64,000 nt of DNA, taken from Seonamhaeicola sp. S2-3 (lineage in GTDB: Bacteria > Bacteroidota > Bacteroidia > Flavobacteriales > Flavobacteriaceae). The stretch is from positions 3,359,001-3,423,000 of the forward strand of contig NZ_CP019389.1 in NCBI RefSeq assembly GCF_001971785.1, in the 5' to 3' direction. The position numbers and the translations under genes are program-made. Shown one piece after another: positions 27,826 through 35,778 of the stretch (position 1 is the first letter of the stretch; every line of letters starts with the position of its first letter). Below the pieces are notes generated by a model, which saw only the letters and a list, made by a program, of their open reading frames with translations, had not been told where the DNA came from and ran no database searches.

Positions 27826-28981
27826 AAACATATTACACTTTTTTAATGAGCTAGTTGAAACACACCAAATCCCAAAAGCTTATAAAAAATTAAGCTTTAA
27901 GTTTAATAATAAAGCTTTTTTCAATTCTAAAGCTAATTGTGCAAAGGGAATATTGCCTAAAGTTGAAACCTATATTGCATTCCCTGGTTTTTTAACTCCA
28001 CAATTTCATTCAAACCAATTTAAAGCAAAATGTATTGAGCAAAAAAACCAAGAATGTTTTGGCATTATTTTATCACCAGAAATTAAAAATACACAGGAAT
28101 ATTTAGTTCAAAATTTATCAAAAAACTCTAGATCTCCAATACTTAAAAAAAAGAAACGCTTAGAAGCTTGCTTTAATATAACCTATAAAGTTTTCTACGG
28201 AAATATTAATAAAGATGAGTATGATAGATTAATGAATACGGCTTATGCCATGTTAGTTAGAAGGTTTGAGCAAAGAAATGATTCTAACTTCATACTGAAA
28301 AACTGGAATAAATATCTAGAAATACTTTACCCTTTAATAAACCAAAATAAAGCATCTTTTTTTGTAATTTATAATGAAAATACTCCCATCCAAATATCAA
28401 TTAATTTTCATTACAACAAAACCTTTTTCGCTTACATACCTGCATATAACATAGATTATGCTCAATTTGGGTTAGGAAATACAGCTGTTTTTAAGCAACT
28501 TGAATGGTGTATTGAAAATAACTATGAATACTTAGATATGGGTAATGGCGATTTAGAATATAAAGTCCGCTGGTGCAACTATCAATATAGTTTAGAAACT
28601 CATATAATATACCTTAAAAGTAATTTTATAGCTAGAATAAAAGCTTTAAAACCTATTTATAGAGTAAAACTTATAAACTTTATTAAAACCTTAAAAAATT
28701 TAAAGCAAAATAAAACACAAAACACAAAAACATTTAAGAAAATCCCATCAGAATATATTATTAAACCTATTGATGATATAGCATCTATAGAAAAACATAA
28801 TAATCTTAAGGAAATTAATTTCTTTGAAACCCATACAACAAAACATCTCTCAAAAATTATTTGTGATTTTATTTATGCAGAAAAAGAACATTTAAATAAA
28901 ATTAAAATTTATAGCATTTTAAATAGTTCTAATTATATAGTTAAAACACCAAACAAAGGAATTAATATTTTATTTAAGTGA
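27815..28981 (+). CDS. FemAB/CelD-like acyltransferase, tandem paralog 4
   Basis: This 388-residue paralog contains RLEACFNITYKVFYGNI, AMLVRRFEQRND, NKASFFVIYNENTPI, YNIDYAQFGLGN, LEWCIENNYEYLDMGNGDLEYKVRWC and LETHIIY. It then has a Lys-rich linker and the shared C-terminal region with its late YSILNSSNYIVK strand. It starts inside the end of paralog 3. It is followed by the only sizeable gap in the tandem array (122 bases), which holds competing hairpins. It is cytoplasmic by sequence. Confidence 0.72.
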   Translation: MSHKNILHFFNELVETHQIPKAYKKLSFKFNNKAFFNSKANCAKGILPKVETYIAFPGFLTPQFHSNQFKAKCIEQKNQECFGIILSPEIKNTQEYLVQNLSKNSRSPILKKKKRLEACFNITYKVFYGNINKDEYDRLMNTAYAMLVRRFEQRNDSNFILKNWNKYLEILYPLINQNKASFFVIYNENTPIQISINFHYNKTFFAYIPAYNIDYAQFGLGNTAVFKQLEWCIENNYEYLDMGNGDLEYKVRWCNYQYSLETHIIYLKSNFIARIKALKPIYRVKLINFIKTLKNLKQNKTQNTKTFKKIPSEYIIKPIDDIASIEKHNNLKEINFFETHTTKHLSKIICDFIYAEKEHLNKIKIYSILNSSNYIVKTPNKGINILFK

Positions 28982-29044
28982 TAAAGTTTATATATATAAT
29001 TAATATGCTTTTATAAATTAAACTTACTTTTCTATAAAAATAAC

Positions 29045-29087
29045 AAACTAAAGATATCTCTTAGTTTCTTTAAACCAAGAAAACTAA
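29045..29087 (+). promoter_or_regulatory. Pair of mutually exclusive hairpins between paralogs 4 and 5
   Basis: The central TTAGTTT (29061-29067) can pair upstream with AAACTAA (29045-29051) around AGATATCTC. It can also pair downstream, as part of TTAGTTTCTT, with AAGAAAACTAA (29077-29087) around a short loop. Only one can form at a time. No T-run follows, so it is not a standard terminator. Confidence 0.45.
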
Positions 29088-29103
29088 TTATAATTAAGTT
29101 GCC

Positions 29104-30249
29104 ATGAAACAACAAGACTTTTATAACACCATTACAAGAAAACATCTTGTTCTTCCTTTTTATACAGAACTACATTTAAAACATAATGATTCTAAACTAT
29201 ATGTATCTAATAAAAATAAAAAATATAATATACAAACCCCCTGCAATGTAGCTTTATTCCCATCATACATTATACCTAAGTTTCATGCTGAAGATAGTTT
29301 AAAAACTATAACTATACCCCAAAAAAAAATAACTGGTTACTCAATATTAATTAATGAGAAAACTAATGATATTGATTCTTTTTTAAAATCTACTTATAAG
29401 AAAAGTTTTAGGTCTAATATTTTAAGGTTTGTAAACAGATTTGAAAATTGTTTTGACGTTAATTATAAAATGTATTTTGGGAAAATCTCTAAAGCAGAGT
29501 ACACCTTTTTAATGGATAAATTGCATATAATGCTCACGAAGCGCTTTGACCAAAGAAATGATACAAATAAAGTATTACTAAATTGGGATAACTATTTAAA
29601 AACCACCTATGACTTAATTAATGAGAAAAAAGCGTCTTTGTTTGTTATTTACAATAAACAAAAACCAGTACATATCTGTATAAATCATCATTATAATAAA
29701 ATACTTTTTGTTTCAGTACCATCTTTTGATTTAGATTATTTCAAATTTGCCCTTGGTAATATTTCGCTGTATAAACTTCTAGAATGGTGCATAAATAACA
29801 ACTATACGTTAATGGATATGGCTTATGGCTATTTAGAATACAAACGCAGATGGAGTAATAATATTTATGGTTATGATCATCATATTATATATAATGAAAG
29901 TAAAATTGGAAATAGAATTTCAACCAAAATAGAAGTAAAAAAATTAGAATTTAAAAACTTTTTAAAAGATAAAAACGTTGATGAGATACTTGAAAAAGTG
30001 AAAAGAATATGGAGAAAAAAACACACAAAAGCCCTAAACACCTATTCTATTCAAGATATCACTAACTTAAACATTATTAACAATTTACCTATAATAACAG
30101 AAGAACTAGAGTTTTTAAAAAGACCTATTAATGATTATCTTTTTACCAATAAAGAACATGAAAACAACTTAAAGATTTACGAAATGCAAAAAGATAAAGA
30201 ATACGCTTTTATAGGCTCGCAAAGCAAAAAAATAATAAAATTGAATTAA
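29104..30249 (+). CDS. FemAB/CelD-like acyltransferase, tandem paralog 5
   Basis: This 381-residue paralog has RFENCFDVNYKMYFGKI, IMLTKRFDQRND, KKASLFVIYNKQKPV, FDLDYFKFALGN, LEWCINNNYTLMDMAYGYLEYKRRW and YDHHIIY, then a basic linker and the shared C-terminal region. It is separated from paralog 4 by 122 bases and may be expressed partly on its own. In place of the glycine in DMGxG it reads DMAYG. The Cys of RWC is replaced by Ser, so those positions are not strictly required in the family. Confidence 0.72.
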   Translation: MKQQDFYNTITRKHLVLPFYTELHLKHNDSKLYVSNKNKKYNIQTPCNVALFPSYIIPKFHAEDSLKTITIPQKKITGYSILINEKTNDIDSFLKSTYKKSFRSNILRFVNRFENCFDVNYKMYFGKISKAEYTFLMDKLHIMLTKRFDQRNDTNKVLLNWDNYLKTTYDLINEKKASLFVIYNKQKPVHICINHHYNKILFVSVPSFDLDYFKFALGNISLYKLLEWCINNNYTLMDMAYGYLEYKRRWSNNIYGYDHHIIYNESKIGNRISTKIEVKKLEFKNFLKDKNVDEILEKVKRIWRKKHTKALNTYSIQDITNLNIINNLPIITEELEFLKRPINDYLFTNKEHENNLKIYEMQKDKEYAFIGSQSKKIIKLN

Positions 30250-30352
30250 TAATATCGAAATTATCTTACATATTGTCCAATATTGTTTTTATATTAAAAA
30301 AAACAATCAAACTTAGTGCTAAATAACCCCATTACTAAAAGAAATTTAATAA

Positions 30353-31027
30353 ATGTTTAAGAAAATTAAAAAGAAGTTTAAGGTCTTTATGAGTATGATT
30401 AAAAATGCTCAATTTAAATATATTATTAAAACTATTAAAAGAAGAACTTATTCAAACATCTATTTTTTCTTAGTAAAAAAAGATGTCACTACAGTTGATT
30501 ATAGTAAAGCACCAAAAGCCCGAATAGATATAAAATTAAGGGAGTATCAAAATTCTGATTATGAATATTTTAAAAATGATGCTTTAGGCAATAAATTAAT
30601 TGAAGCCAAAATTCCAACATGTTTAGTTGCTGTTACTAATAATAATATCCCTTGTTTTAGATGCTGGTTTTTAGAACCTGCAAATCACAAAAAAGTTCAA
30701 TCTTTTTTTGGCTATAACTACCCTGAACTAAAAGAAGATGAGTTTATGTTAGAGCTAGTACATACCGTAAAAGAATATAGAAGCCAATATGTATATGTAG
30801 CTGCTAATTTCATGCTTATGAAAAGAGCTAAAGACCTGGGGTACAAATGGGTAATAGGCTGTATTTCATTAGATAATTTACCATCGTTAAAAGGCGCTAA
30901 TAGAGCTGGTGGACATCCTTATAAGTTACAAATCACAAAATGGAGGTTTTTTAGAAGAAAAACCATTTACGTAGATATCCCTGAAAAAATAAAAGCTAAA
31001 TACCCTCAATTATCTTTTCCTTATTAA
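30353..31027 (+). CDS. GNAT-fold-like protein of the cluster
   Basis: This 224-residue basic protein has no signal peptide. Segments such as IPTCLVAVTNNNIPCFRCWF and FMLELVHTVKEYRSQYVYVAANFMLMKRAKDLGYKWVIGCI follow the strand-helix order of GNAT acetyltransferases, with a late DNLPSLKGANRAGGHPY block. It differs from the five tandem proteins and lacks their C-terminal region. It sits directly before the HTTM pair (the next ATG follows its TAA at once). A GNAT-type transfer is likely but the assignment is moderate. Confidence 0.55.
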   Translation: MFKKIKKKFKVFMSMIKNAQFKYIIKTIKRRTYSNIYFFLVKKDVTTVDYSKAPKARIDIKLREYQNSDYEYFKNDALGNKLIEAKIPTCLVAVTNNNIPCFRCWFLEPANHKKVQSFFGYNYPELKEDEFMLELVHTVKEYRSQYVYVAANFMLMKRAKDLGYKWVIGCISLDNLPSLKGANRAGGHPYKLQITKWRFFRRKTIYVDIPEKIKAKYPQLSFPY

Positions 31028-31543
31028 ATGAAAAAACATTTAAATAAAACATATAAATACATTATTATAACATTAGTATTACTACCAAATATTTTTGTTA
31101 TGGCGGTTGGTATAGAAAGTTTCCCCTTTACTTGTGCCCCCATGTTTGGTCATTATATTAATGAAGAAACAGATTTATATCTTTTCAAATTTGAAGGAGT
31201 AGTTAACAATAAAAAAATTAACTTAACAGAATATTATGGTAAACCCGAAGGCTATTTAATTAGGCATTTTTTTAGTAAAGTTTACGGTTCTACCGATACC
31301 ATTTCTCCATTTACAAATAAATTACATGAAAATCATTCTTATTTTAAAACTAGAATGAATACTTTTTTTAAAACATTTGCTTCTTTTTTAGAAAAAGAAT
31401 ACAACCTTAAGTTTGAAAAAATAAACTTAATGGTTATAAAAGTAGACCCTAATAGAAACCCTCTATCAGAATATAAAATGCTAGGTTTTTTTAATACTAA
31501 TGAGAGTCAATACTATTCTTTACATGATGAAAGTAATAAATAA
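31028..31543 (+). CDS. Membrane-anchored protein paired with the HTTM-like protein
   Basis: This 171-residue protein has one N-terminal hydrophobic segment (about residues 10-28), so it is probably anchored with the rest outside the cytoplasm. A CAPMFGHYINEETDLYLFKFEG block follows the anchor. The gene overlaps the next one, which encodes a polytopic gamma-carboxylase-like protein, and begins directly at the preceding stop. The overlap suggests that the two products work together. I do not recognise a catalytic motif. Confidence 0.6.
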   Translation: MKKHLNKTYKYIIITLVLLPNIFVMAVGIESFPFTCAPMFGHYINEETDLYLFKFEGVVNNKKINLTEYYGKPEGYLIRHFFSKVYGSTDTISPFTNKLHENHSYFKTRMNTFFKTFASFLEKEYNLKFEKINLMVIKVDPNRNPLSEYKMLGFFNTNESQYYSLHDESNK

Positions 31544-32573
31544 AGTTATTAAACTAATTAAAGTTCTTATTAAAAACCCTTTAAGCATTTTAAGGTTTCT
31601 ATTAGCTATTCTATTTACTAAAAAACTAGTAGGCTATATATATTTCATAGAAGAAATTAAAAACAACTCACAATACCCTTTAAGTAAAACATGGTTTACA
31701 AGTTTACTACCTAATTCAATGTTTAACTTAGACGTACATTTTTTATACCAATTAAAATTAGTTGTAATAATTGTAGGCTTATTAGCTGCTGTTGGCATTA
31801 TAGGTAGGTTAAGTCTATTTCTATTATCTCTTTTAAGCTTTTATATTCTTGGTATTGTTGAAGGCATAGGGGTTTTTGATCACCATTTATCGCTACCCAG
31901 TCAAGTAATATTAATATTAACATTTATACCAGGAACTTTAAAATTATCTGTAGACAATTTTATTCATTCACTATTTAAAAACAAAAAAATAGTAATTACA
32001 GATACTCCTAAATGGAGTGTAAATTTAATTTTAGCTGTTGTTGTACTCACCTACTTTACAGCAGGTGTTTCAAAGTTAAGATACGGTAATGGACTTAATT
32101 GGTTGGATGGCTCAACACTAAGCTTCTATTTAAAAGAGCAAACGCTTAAATACAAAGAAGGGCAAATGCAATTAATAATTGGAGATAATAAAATTTCTGA
32201 AGAAAATAAGTGGAAAGATAGTATAGGGTTCAAAGCCCATGCCTATGGAAACTTCCAGCTTTCTAAAAAAAGAAATGCTATTGCAACTTATATTGCTAAC
32301 AACAAAACACTAGTTATATTGTTATCTATAGGTTCTGTTTTATTTGAATTACTAGGATTTATAGTGTTTATTAATTCAAAATACCGAAATCTATACCTTA
32401 TTTCAGCAATCTTATTTCACCTATCAATAGGTGCTTTAATGGGTATATCTTTTAGGCAATATAGACTAATATGCTTGTGCTTAATTGACTGGAAATCTTT
32501 ATTCAATTCAATATCAGCACTCTTACCTACCCCAATTTTAAGTAAGTTAAAGACTAATTTACAATTAAACTAA
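31524..32573 (+). CDS. HTTM/vitamin K-dependent gamma-carboxylase-like membrane protein
   Basis: This is a 349-residue polytopic protein from the ATG at 31524. Alternatives are ATG at 31500 or 31527, all in frame and all overlapping the upstream gene. It has about seven hydrophobic segments. The block YFTAGVSKLRYGNGLNWLDGSTLSFYL is typical of bacterial HTTM proteins, distant relatives of vitamin K-dependent gamma-glutamyl carboxylase. Bacterial members are mostly uncharacterised. Its place between the acyltransferases and an SGNH protein suggests a role in surface polymer modification, which is inference. Confidence 0.62.
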   Translation: MMKVINKVIKLIKVLIKNPLSILRFLLAILFTKKLVGYIYFIEEIKNNSQYPLSKTWFTSLLPNSMFNLDVHFLYQLKLVVIIVGLLAAVGIIGRLSLFLLSLLSFYILGIVEGIGVFDHHLSLPSQVILILTFIPGTLKLSVDNFIHSLFKNKKIVITDTPKWSVNLILAVVVLTYFTAGVSKLRYGNGLNWLDGSTLSFYLKEQTLKYKEGQMQLIIGDNKISEENKWKDSIGFKAHAYGNFQLSKKRNAIATYIANNKTLVILLSIGSVLFELLGFIVFINSKYRNLYLISAILFHLSIGALMGISFRQYRLICLCLIDWKSLFNSISALLPTPILSKLKTNLQLN

Positions 32574-32623
32574 ATGGTTTTTATAATTTTGTTAAAACAT
32601 TTATAATCATAAAGCGATAAGCA

Positions 32624-33592
32624 ATGAAAATTCTATTCGGAAAAATAATTCTTTATTCTATTTTATTATTTATAGCCCTAGAAATTATTGTAAGGGTGTT
32701 TCATCTTTACAGTGAATACCCAACGTTTATTATAAATGATAAAAACGTAAAAACATATGCTCCTAACCAAGATGGATATTATACCACTGGTAACAGACGT
32801 ATGAATTTTGCACAGTACCACATCAATAAAACAGGTTTCAATTCATATCGAGAATTTACGCCATCTGAAAACAAAACTGACATAGCCATAATTGGAGATT
32901 CTTTTATTGAAGGCTTACACCAAAACTACAACAATTCAATTGGTAAAAAATTAGAACATAAACTAAATGATAGTGTAAATGTTTTTGAATACGGTCATTC
33001 TGGTTATGATTTTGCAGACCAATTACACCTCATTTCTGCCTATAAAGAAAAGTTCCAACTAATAGATAAAACTATTATTTACTTAAAATTTGAAAACGAT
33101 TTAAAAAGAGACTTTTATGAACCAGATCAATATTGGGTAGATTCTCAATATTTTTTAACACGAAGAATAGCTAAAAAAATAAAGCTCTTAAATTATGCTG
33201 AAAATATTGGACTTTTTGAACCAGTAAGAGATTTAAAAAGAAAAGCTGTTGCTTTTATTAAACAAGAAAAAACAAACTTTAATACTAATCAAAATATTAA
33301 AAAAGAATCTAAGAACTTAGATGAGGTATATCTAAATAACTTCAAAAAATTGATTACTGAATTTGGGTTTGATAAAGACAAAACCGTTTTATTGTTAGAT
33401 TCAAGAGCTACAAGTGATGCTTTTTTAAACTTCTGCAAGAATCAAAATATAAAATACATCGATTTTGCAGCTTATTTTGAGAACAGCTCTACTCCTACCA
33501 CGCTAATTTACGATATGCATTGGAACAATCATGGTAGAGAATTAATAGCAAATGCTATTGCTGATTACATAAAAAAAGAACAACAAAATTAG
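32624..33592 (+). CDS. SGNH hydrolase-like secreted or anchored protein
   Basis: This 322-residue protein has an N-terminal hydrophobic anchor (about residues 6-26). IIGDSFIEGLHQ near residue 92 is SGNH block I with the nucleophile Ser. LIYDMHWNNHGRELIANAIA near the C-terminus is block V with Asp and His. The design matches AlgJ/AlgX-type partners of AlgI-like MBOATs. A convergent MBOAT gene begins its 3' end only 14 bases away on the other strand, so the two may again be functional partners despite opposite orientation. Confidence 0.75.
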   Translation: MKILFGKIILYSILLFIALEIIVRVFHLYSEYPTFIINDKNVKTYAPNQDGYYTTGNRRMNFAQYHINKTGFNSYREFTPSENKTDIAIIGDSFIEGLHQNYNNSIGKKLEHKLNDSVNVFEYGHSGYDFADQLHLISAYKEKFQLIDKTIIYLKFENDLKRDFYEPDQYWVDSQYFLTRRIAKKIKLLNYAENIGLFEPVRDLKRKAVAFIKQEKTNFNTNQNIKKESKNLDEVYLNNFKKLITEFGFDKDKTVLLLDSRATSDAFLNFCKNQNIKYIDFAAYFENSSTPTTLIYDMHWNNHGRELIANAIADYIKKEQQN

Positions 33593-33606
33593 TTGTATTT
33601 TCCTTT

Positions 33607-35061
33607 TTAGAATTGGAAATATATAAAGGAACGATCTACTCCATCATCATAAAACAGTATCATTAGTAATACTACAATGGTGTAAACTGCAAATCTTACA
33701 TATCTAGATTTAAATTTAAAAGGAGAACGCTCATCTTTTCTAATACGGTATTCATACAATACAAAAGCAGCAATAAGAATATAATAATCAATCATACGAT
33801 ACCCTTGTGGATGTACATACTCACTATATGAAAAATCAGAAAGAATTCTTTTAATAAAGCCAAATGCACTTGTTATAGATTCTGATCTAAAAAATATTCT
33901 AGAAAACGTAACAATACCAAAAGTTAGTATTAACTGCCCAATTTCTACTAAAGAAGGAAAAAATGAATTTTCTCCAACCACGCTATTTTTATATATGGTA
34001 TTTCTTCCCATTAAAAAGACAGGTATAAAAACTAAAGCATGAAAAGCGCCCCAGAAAATAAACGTCCAATTGGCTCCATGCCAAAAGCCACTTACTAAAA
34101 ATATGATAGCAATATTTCGTACAGATTTTAATTTACTAACACGCGAGCCACCTAATGGAATATAAATATAATGCCTAAACCAAGTTGATAACGAAATATG
34201 CCAACGCTGCCAGTACTCTGCTACATTTCTTGAAAAGTTGGGGAATTTAAAGTTAGACATAAGCTCTATACCAAAAAGTTTAGAGGTACCAATAGCTATA
34301 TCTGAATATCCACTAAAGTCACCATAAACTTGAAAGCTAAATAAAGTAACTCCTAATATTAAGGTAGACGCAGGATAAGAATTGTAATTTAAAAAAACAT
34401 CATCTACTATAGGGGCTAATGAATCGGCTATAACTATCTTTTTAAATAAACCCCACAGTATCAACTTTAAACCATCAACCACTTGGTTATAATCAAAAGT
34501 ACGTTTATTAAGTATTTGTGATAATAAATTAGAGGCTCTTTCTATAGGGCCTGCAACCAATTGTGGAAAGAAACTAACAAATGTAGCAAAAGACAAAAAG
34601 TCTTTGGTTGGTTCTAATCTTTTATAATAAATATCAAACGAATATGACATCGTTTGAAATGTATAAAAAGAAATTCCAACAGGTAAAATAATTCGTAATG
34701 TCCATGTACTTTTTATATCATACCCAAAAAGCGACACCATATCTACCCAAGAGTCTACAAAGAAATTAAAGTATTTAAAAAAGCCTAAAAGACCTACGTT
34801 AAATATAACACTTACCCACAACCAACGCTTCCTATAACTAGGCTTATTATTGTTTTGATGTATTTTAATCCCCACAAAATAGTCTACTATAGTACTTAGT
34901 AATATTAAAGACAAAAATCTCCAATCCCACATACCATAAAAGACATAACTAGCTACTAAAACTAGTATATTTTGGGCTTTTAAATGTTTTTTAAAAACGA
35001 ACCAATAAAGAACAAAAACTATAGGGAGAAAAATGAAATATTCTAATGAATTAAATACCAT
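33607..35061 (-). CDS. MBOAT family O-acyltransferase (AlgI-like)
   Basis: This 484-residue protein is the third AlgI-type MBOAT in the window. It has QLVAGPIERASNLLSQ, RHYIYIPLGGSRVSKLKSVRN and GFWHGANWTFIFWG with the catalytic-type His, and ends with FIYFQF. It is closer to the MBOAT at 13102 than to that at 7635. It lies convergent to an SGNH gene and is separately transcribed. O-acetylation of the surface polysaccharide is the likely role. Confidence 0.9.
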   Translation of the reverse strand: MVFNSLEYFIFLPIVFVLYWFVFKKHLKAQNILVLVASYVFYGMWDWRFLSLILLSTIVDYFVGIKIHQNNNKPSYRKRWLWVSVIFNVGLLGFFKYFNFFVDSWVDMVSLFGYDIKSTWTLRIILPVGISFYTFQTMSYSFDIYYKRLEPTKDFLSFATFVSFFPQLVAGPIERASNLLSQILNKRTFDYNQVVDGLKLILWGLFKKIVIADSLAPIVDDVFLNYNSYPASTLILGVTLFSFQVYGDFSGYSDIAIGTSKLFGIELMSNFKFPNFSRNVAEYWQRWHISLSTWFRHYIYIPLGGSRVSKLKSVRNIAIIFLVSGFWHGANWTFIFWGAFHALVFIPVFLMGRNTIYKNSVVGENSFFPSLVEIGQLILTFGIVTFSRIFFRSESITSAFGFIKRILSDFSYSEYVHPQGYRMIDYYILIAAFVLYEYRIRKDERSPFKFKSRYVRFAVYTIVVLLMILFYDDGVDRSFIYFQF

Positions 35062-35124
35062 AAAACTTATTTAATTATTTCTTTTTTTATGAATACAAAA
35101 AAACTAATATTATTTGATACTATT

Positions 35125-35132
35125 CAAAAATA
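35125..35132 (-). promoter_or_regulatory. Bacteroidota -7 box (TATTTTTG) for the MBOAT gene
   Basis: On the minus strand TATTTTTG matches TAnnTTTG exactly, 64 bases upstream of the MBOAT start. No clear -33 element is visible. Confidence 0.45.
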
Positions 35133-35174
35133 ATCTTTGAAATGCAGTTAATTCCATTAAAAACATTTAAACAC

Positions 35175-35206
35175 AAAAAAAGCCCTTACTTGTAGGACTT
35201 TTTTAA
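35175..35206 (-). terminator. Rho-independent terminator of the Lrp-type gene
   Basis: On the minus strand AAAAAAGTCCTAC pairs with GTAAGGGCTTTTTT across a short loop, with G-T wobbles, and ends in a T-run. It lies just downstream of the Lrp/AsnC gene. Confidence 0.75.
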
Positions 35207-35228
35207 TATTTTAAAATATAGAACTATT

Positions 35229-35708
35229 TTATAAATCGTTGAATATTGAATGCATTAAGCGCTTTTTATCGTTAATGCTTTCTTCTAATGAAATCATGGT
35301 TTCTGTTCTGTAAACACCTTCAATATCATCTAACATAAAAATAACTTCTTTAGCATGCTCTGTACTTCTACCTCTTACTTTACAAAATATATTAAATTTA
35401 CCAGTTGTTATATGCGCTACAGTAACATAAGGTATTTCGTTAATACGCTCTAAGACAAACTTTGTTTGAGATGTATTGTTTAAATAAACACCTACATAAG
35501 CTATGAAAGAATACCCTAGTTTTTTATAATCTAACATTAAAGAAGAGCCTTTAATAATACCAGATTCTTCCATTTTTTTCACACGTACATGCACTGTACC
35601 TGCAGATATTAGTAATTTTTTTGCAATGTCTGTAAAAGGTATTCTTGTGTTATCTATTAACATGTCAAGAATTTGGTGGTCAATTTCGTCTAATTTTATT
35701 TTTCCCAT
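35229..35708 (-). CDS. Lrp/AsnC family transcriptional regulator
   Basis: This 159-residue protein has an N-terminal winged helix-turn-helix (LDEIDHQILDMLIDNTRIPFTDIAKKL and then GTVHVRVKKMEESGII). It is followed by a RAM/effector-binding domain with AYVGVYL and YVTVAHITTGKFNIFCKV. Lrp/AsnC proteins form dimers or octamers and sense amino acids. It is monocistronic with its own promoter and terminator. The adjacent minus-strand carboxypeptidase, 70 bases upstream, could be a target, but there is no direct evidence. Confidence 0.9.
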   Translation of the reverse strand: MGKIKLDEIDHQILDMLIDNTRIPFTDIAKKLLISAGTVHVRVKKMEESGIIKGSSLMLDYKKLGYSFIAYVGVYLNNTSQTKFVLERINEIPYVTVAHITTGKFNIFCKVRGRSTEHAKEVIFMLDDIEGVYRTETMISLEESINDKKRLMHSIFNDL

Positions 35709-35732
35709 AATTAGCTTTTCTTAGATAAAACC

Positions 35733-35740
35733 CAAAATTA
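35733..35740 (-). promoter_or_regulatory. Bacteroidota -7 box (TAATTTTG) for the Lrp-type gene
   Basis: An exact TAnnTTTG match on the minus strand, 25 bases upstream of the start codon at 35708. Confidence 0.5.
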
Positions 35741-35778
35741 ATACATTTTTATTAATAATTACGCATAATCTATACGTT

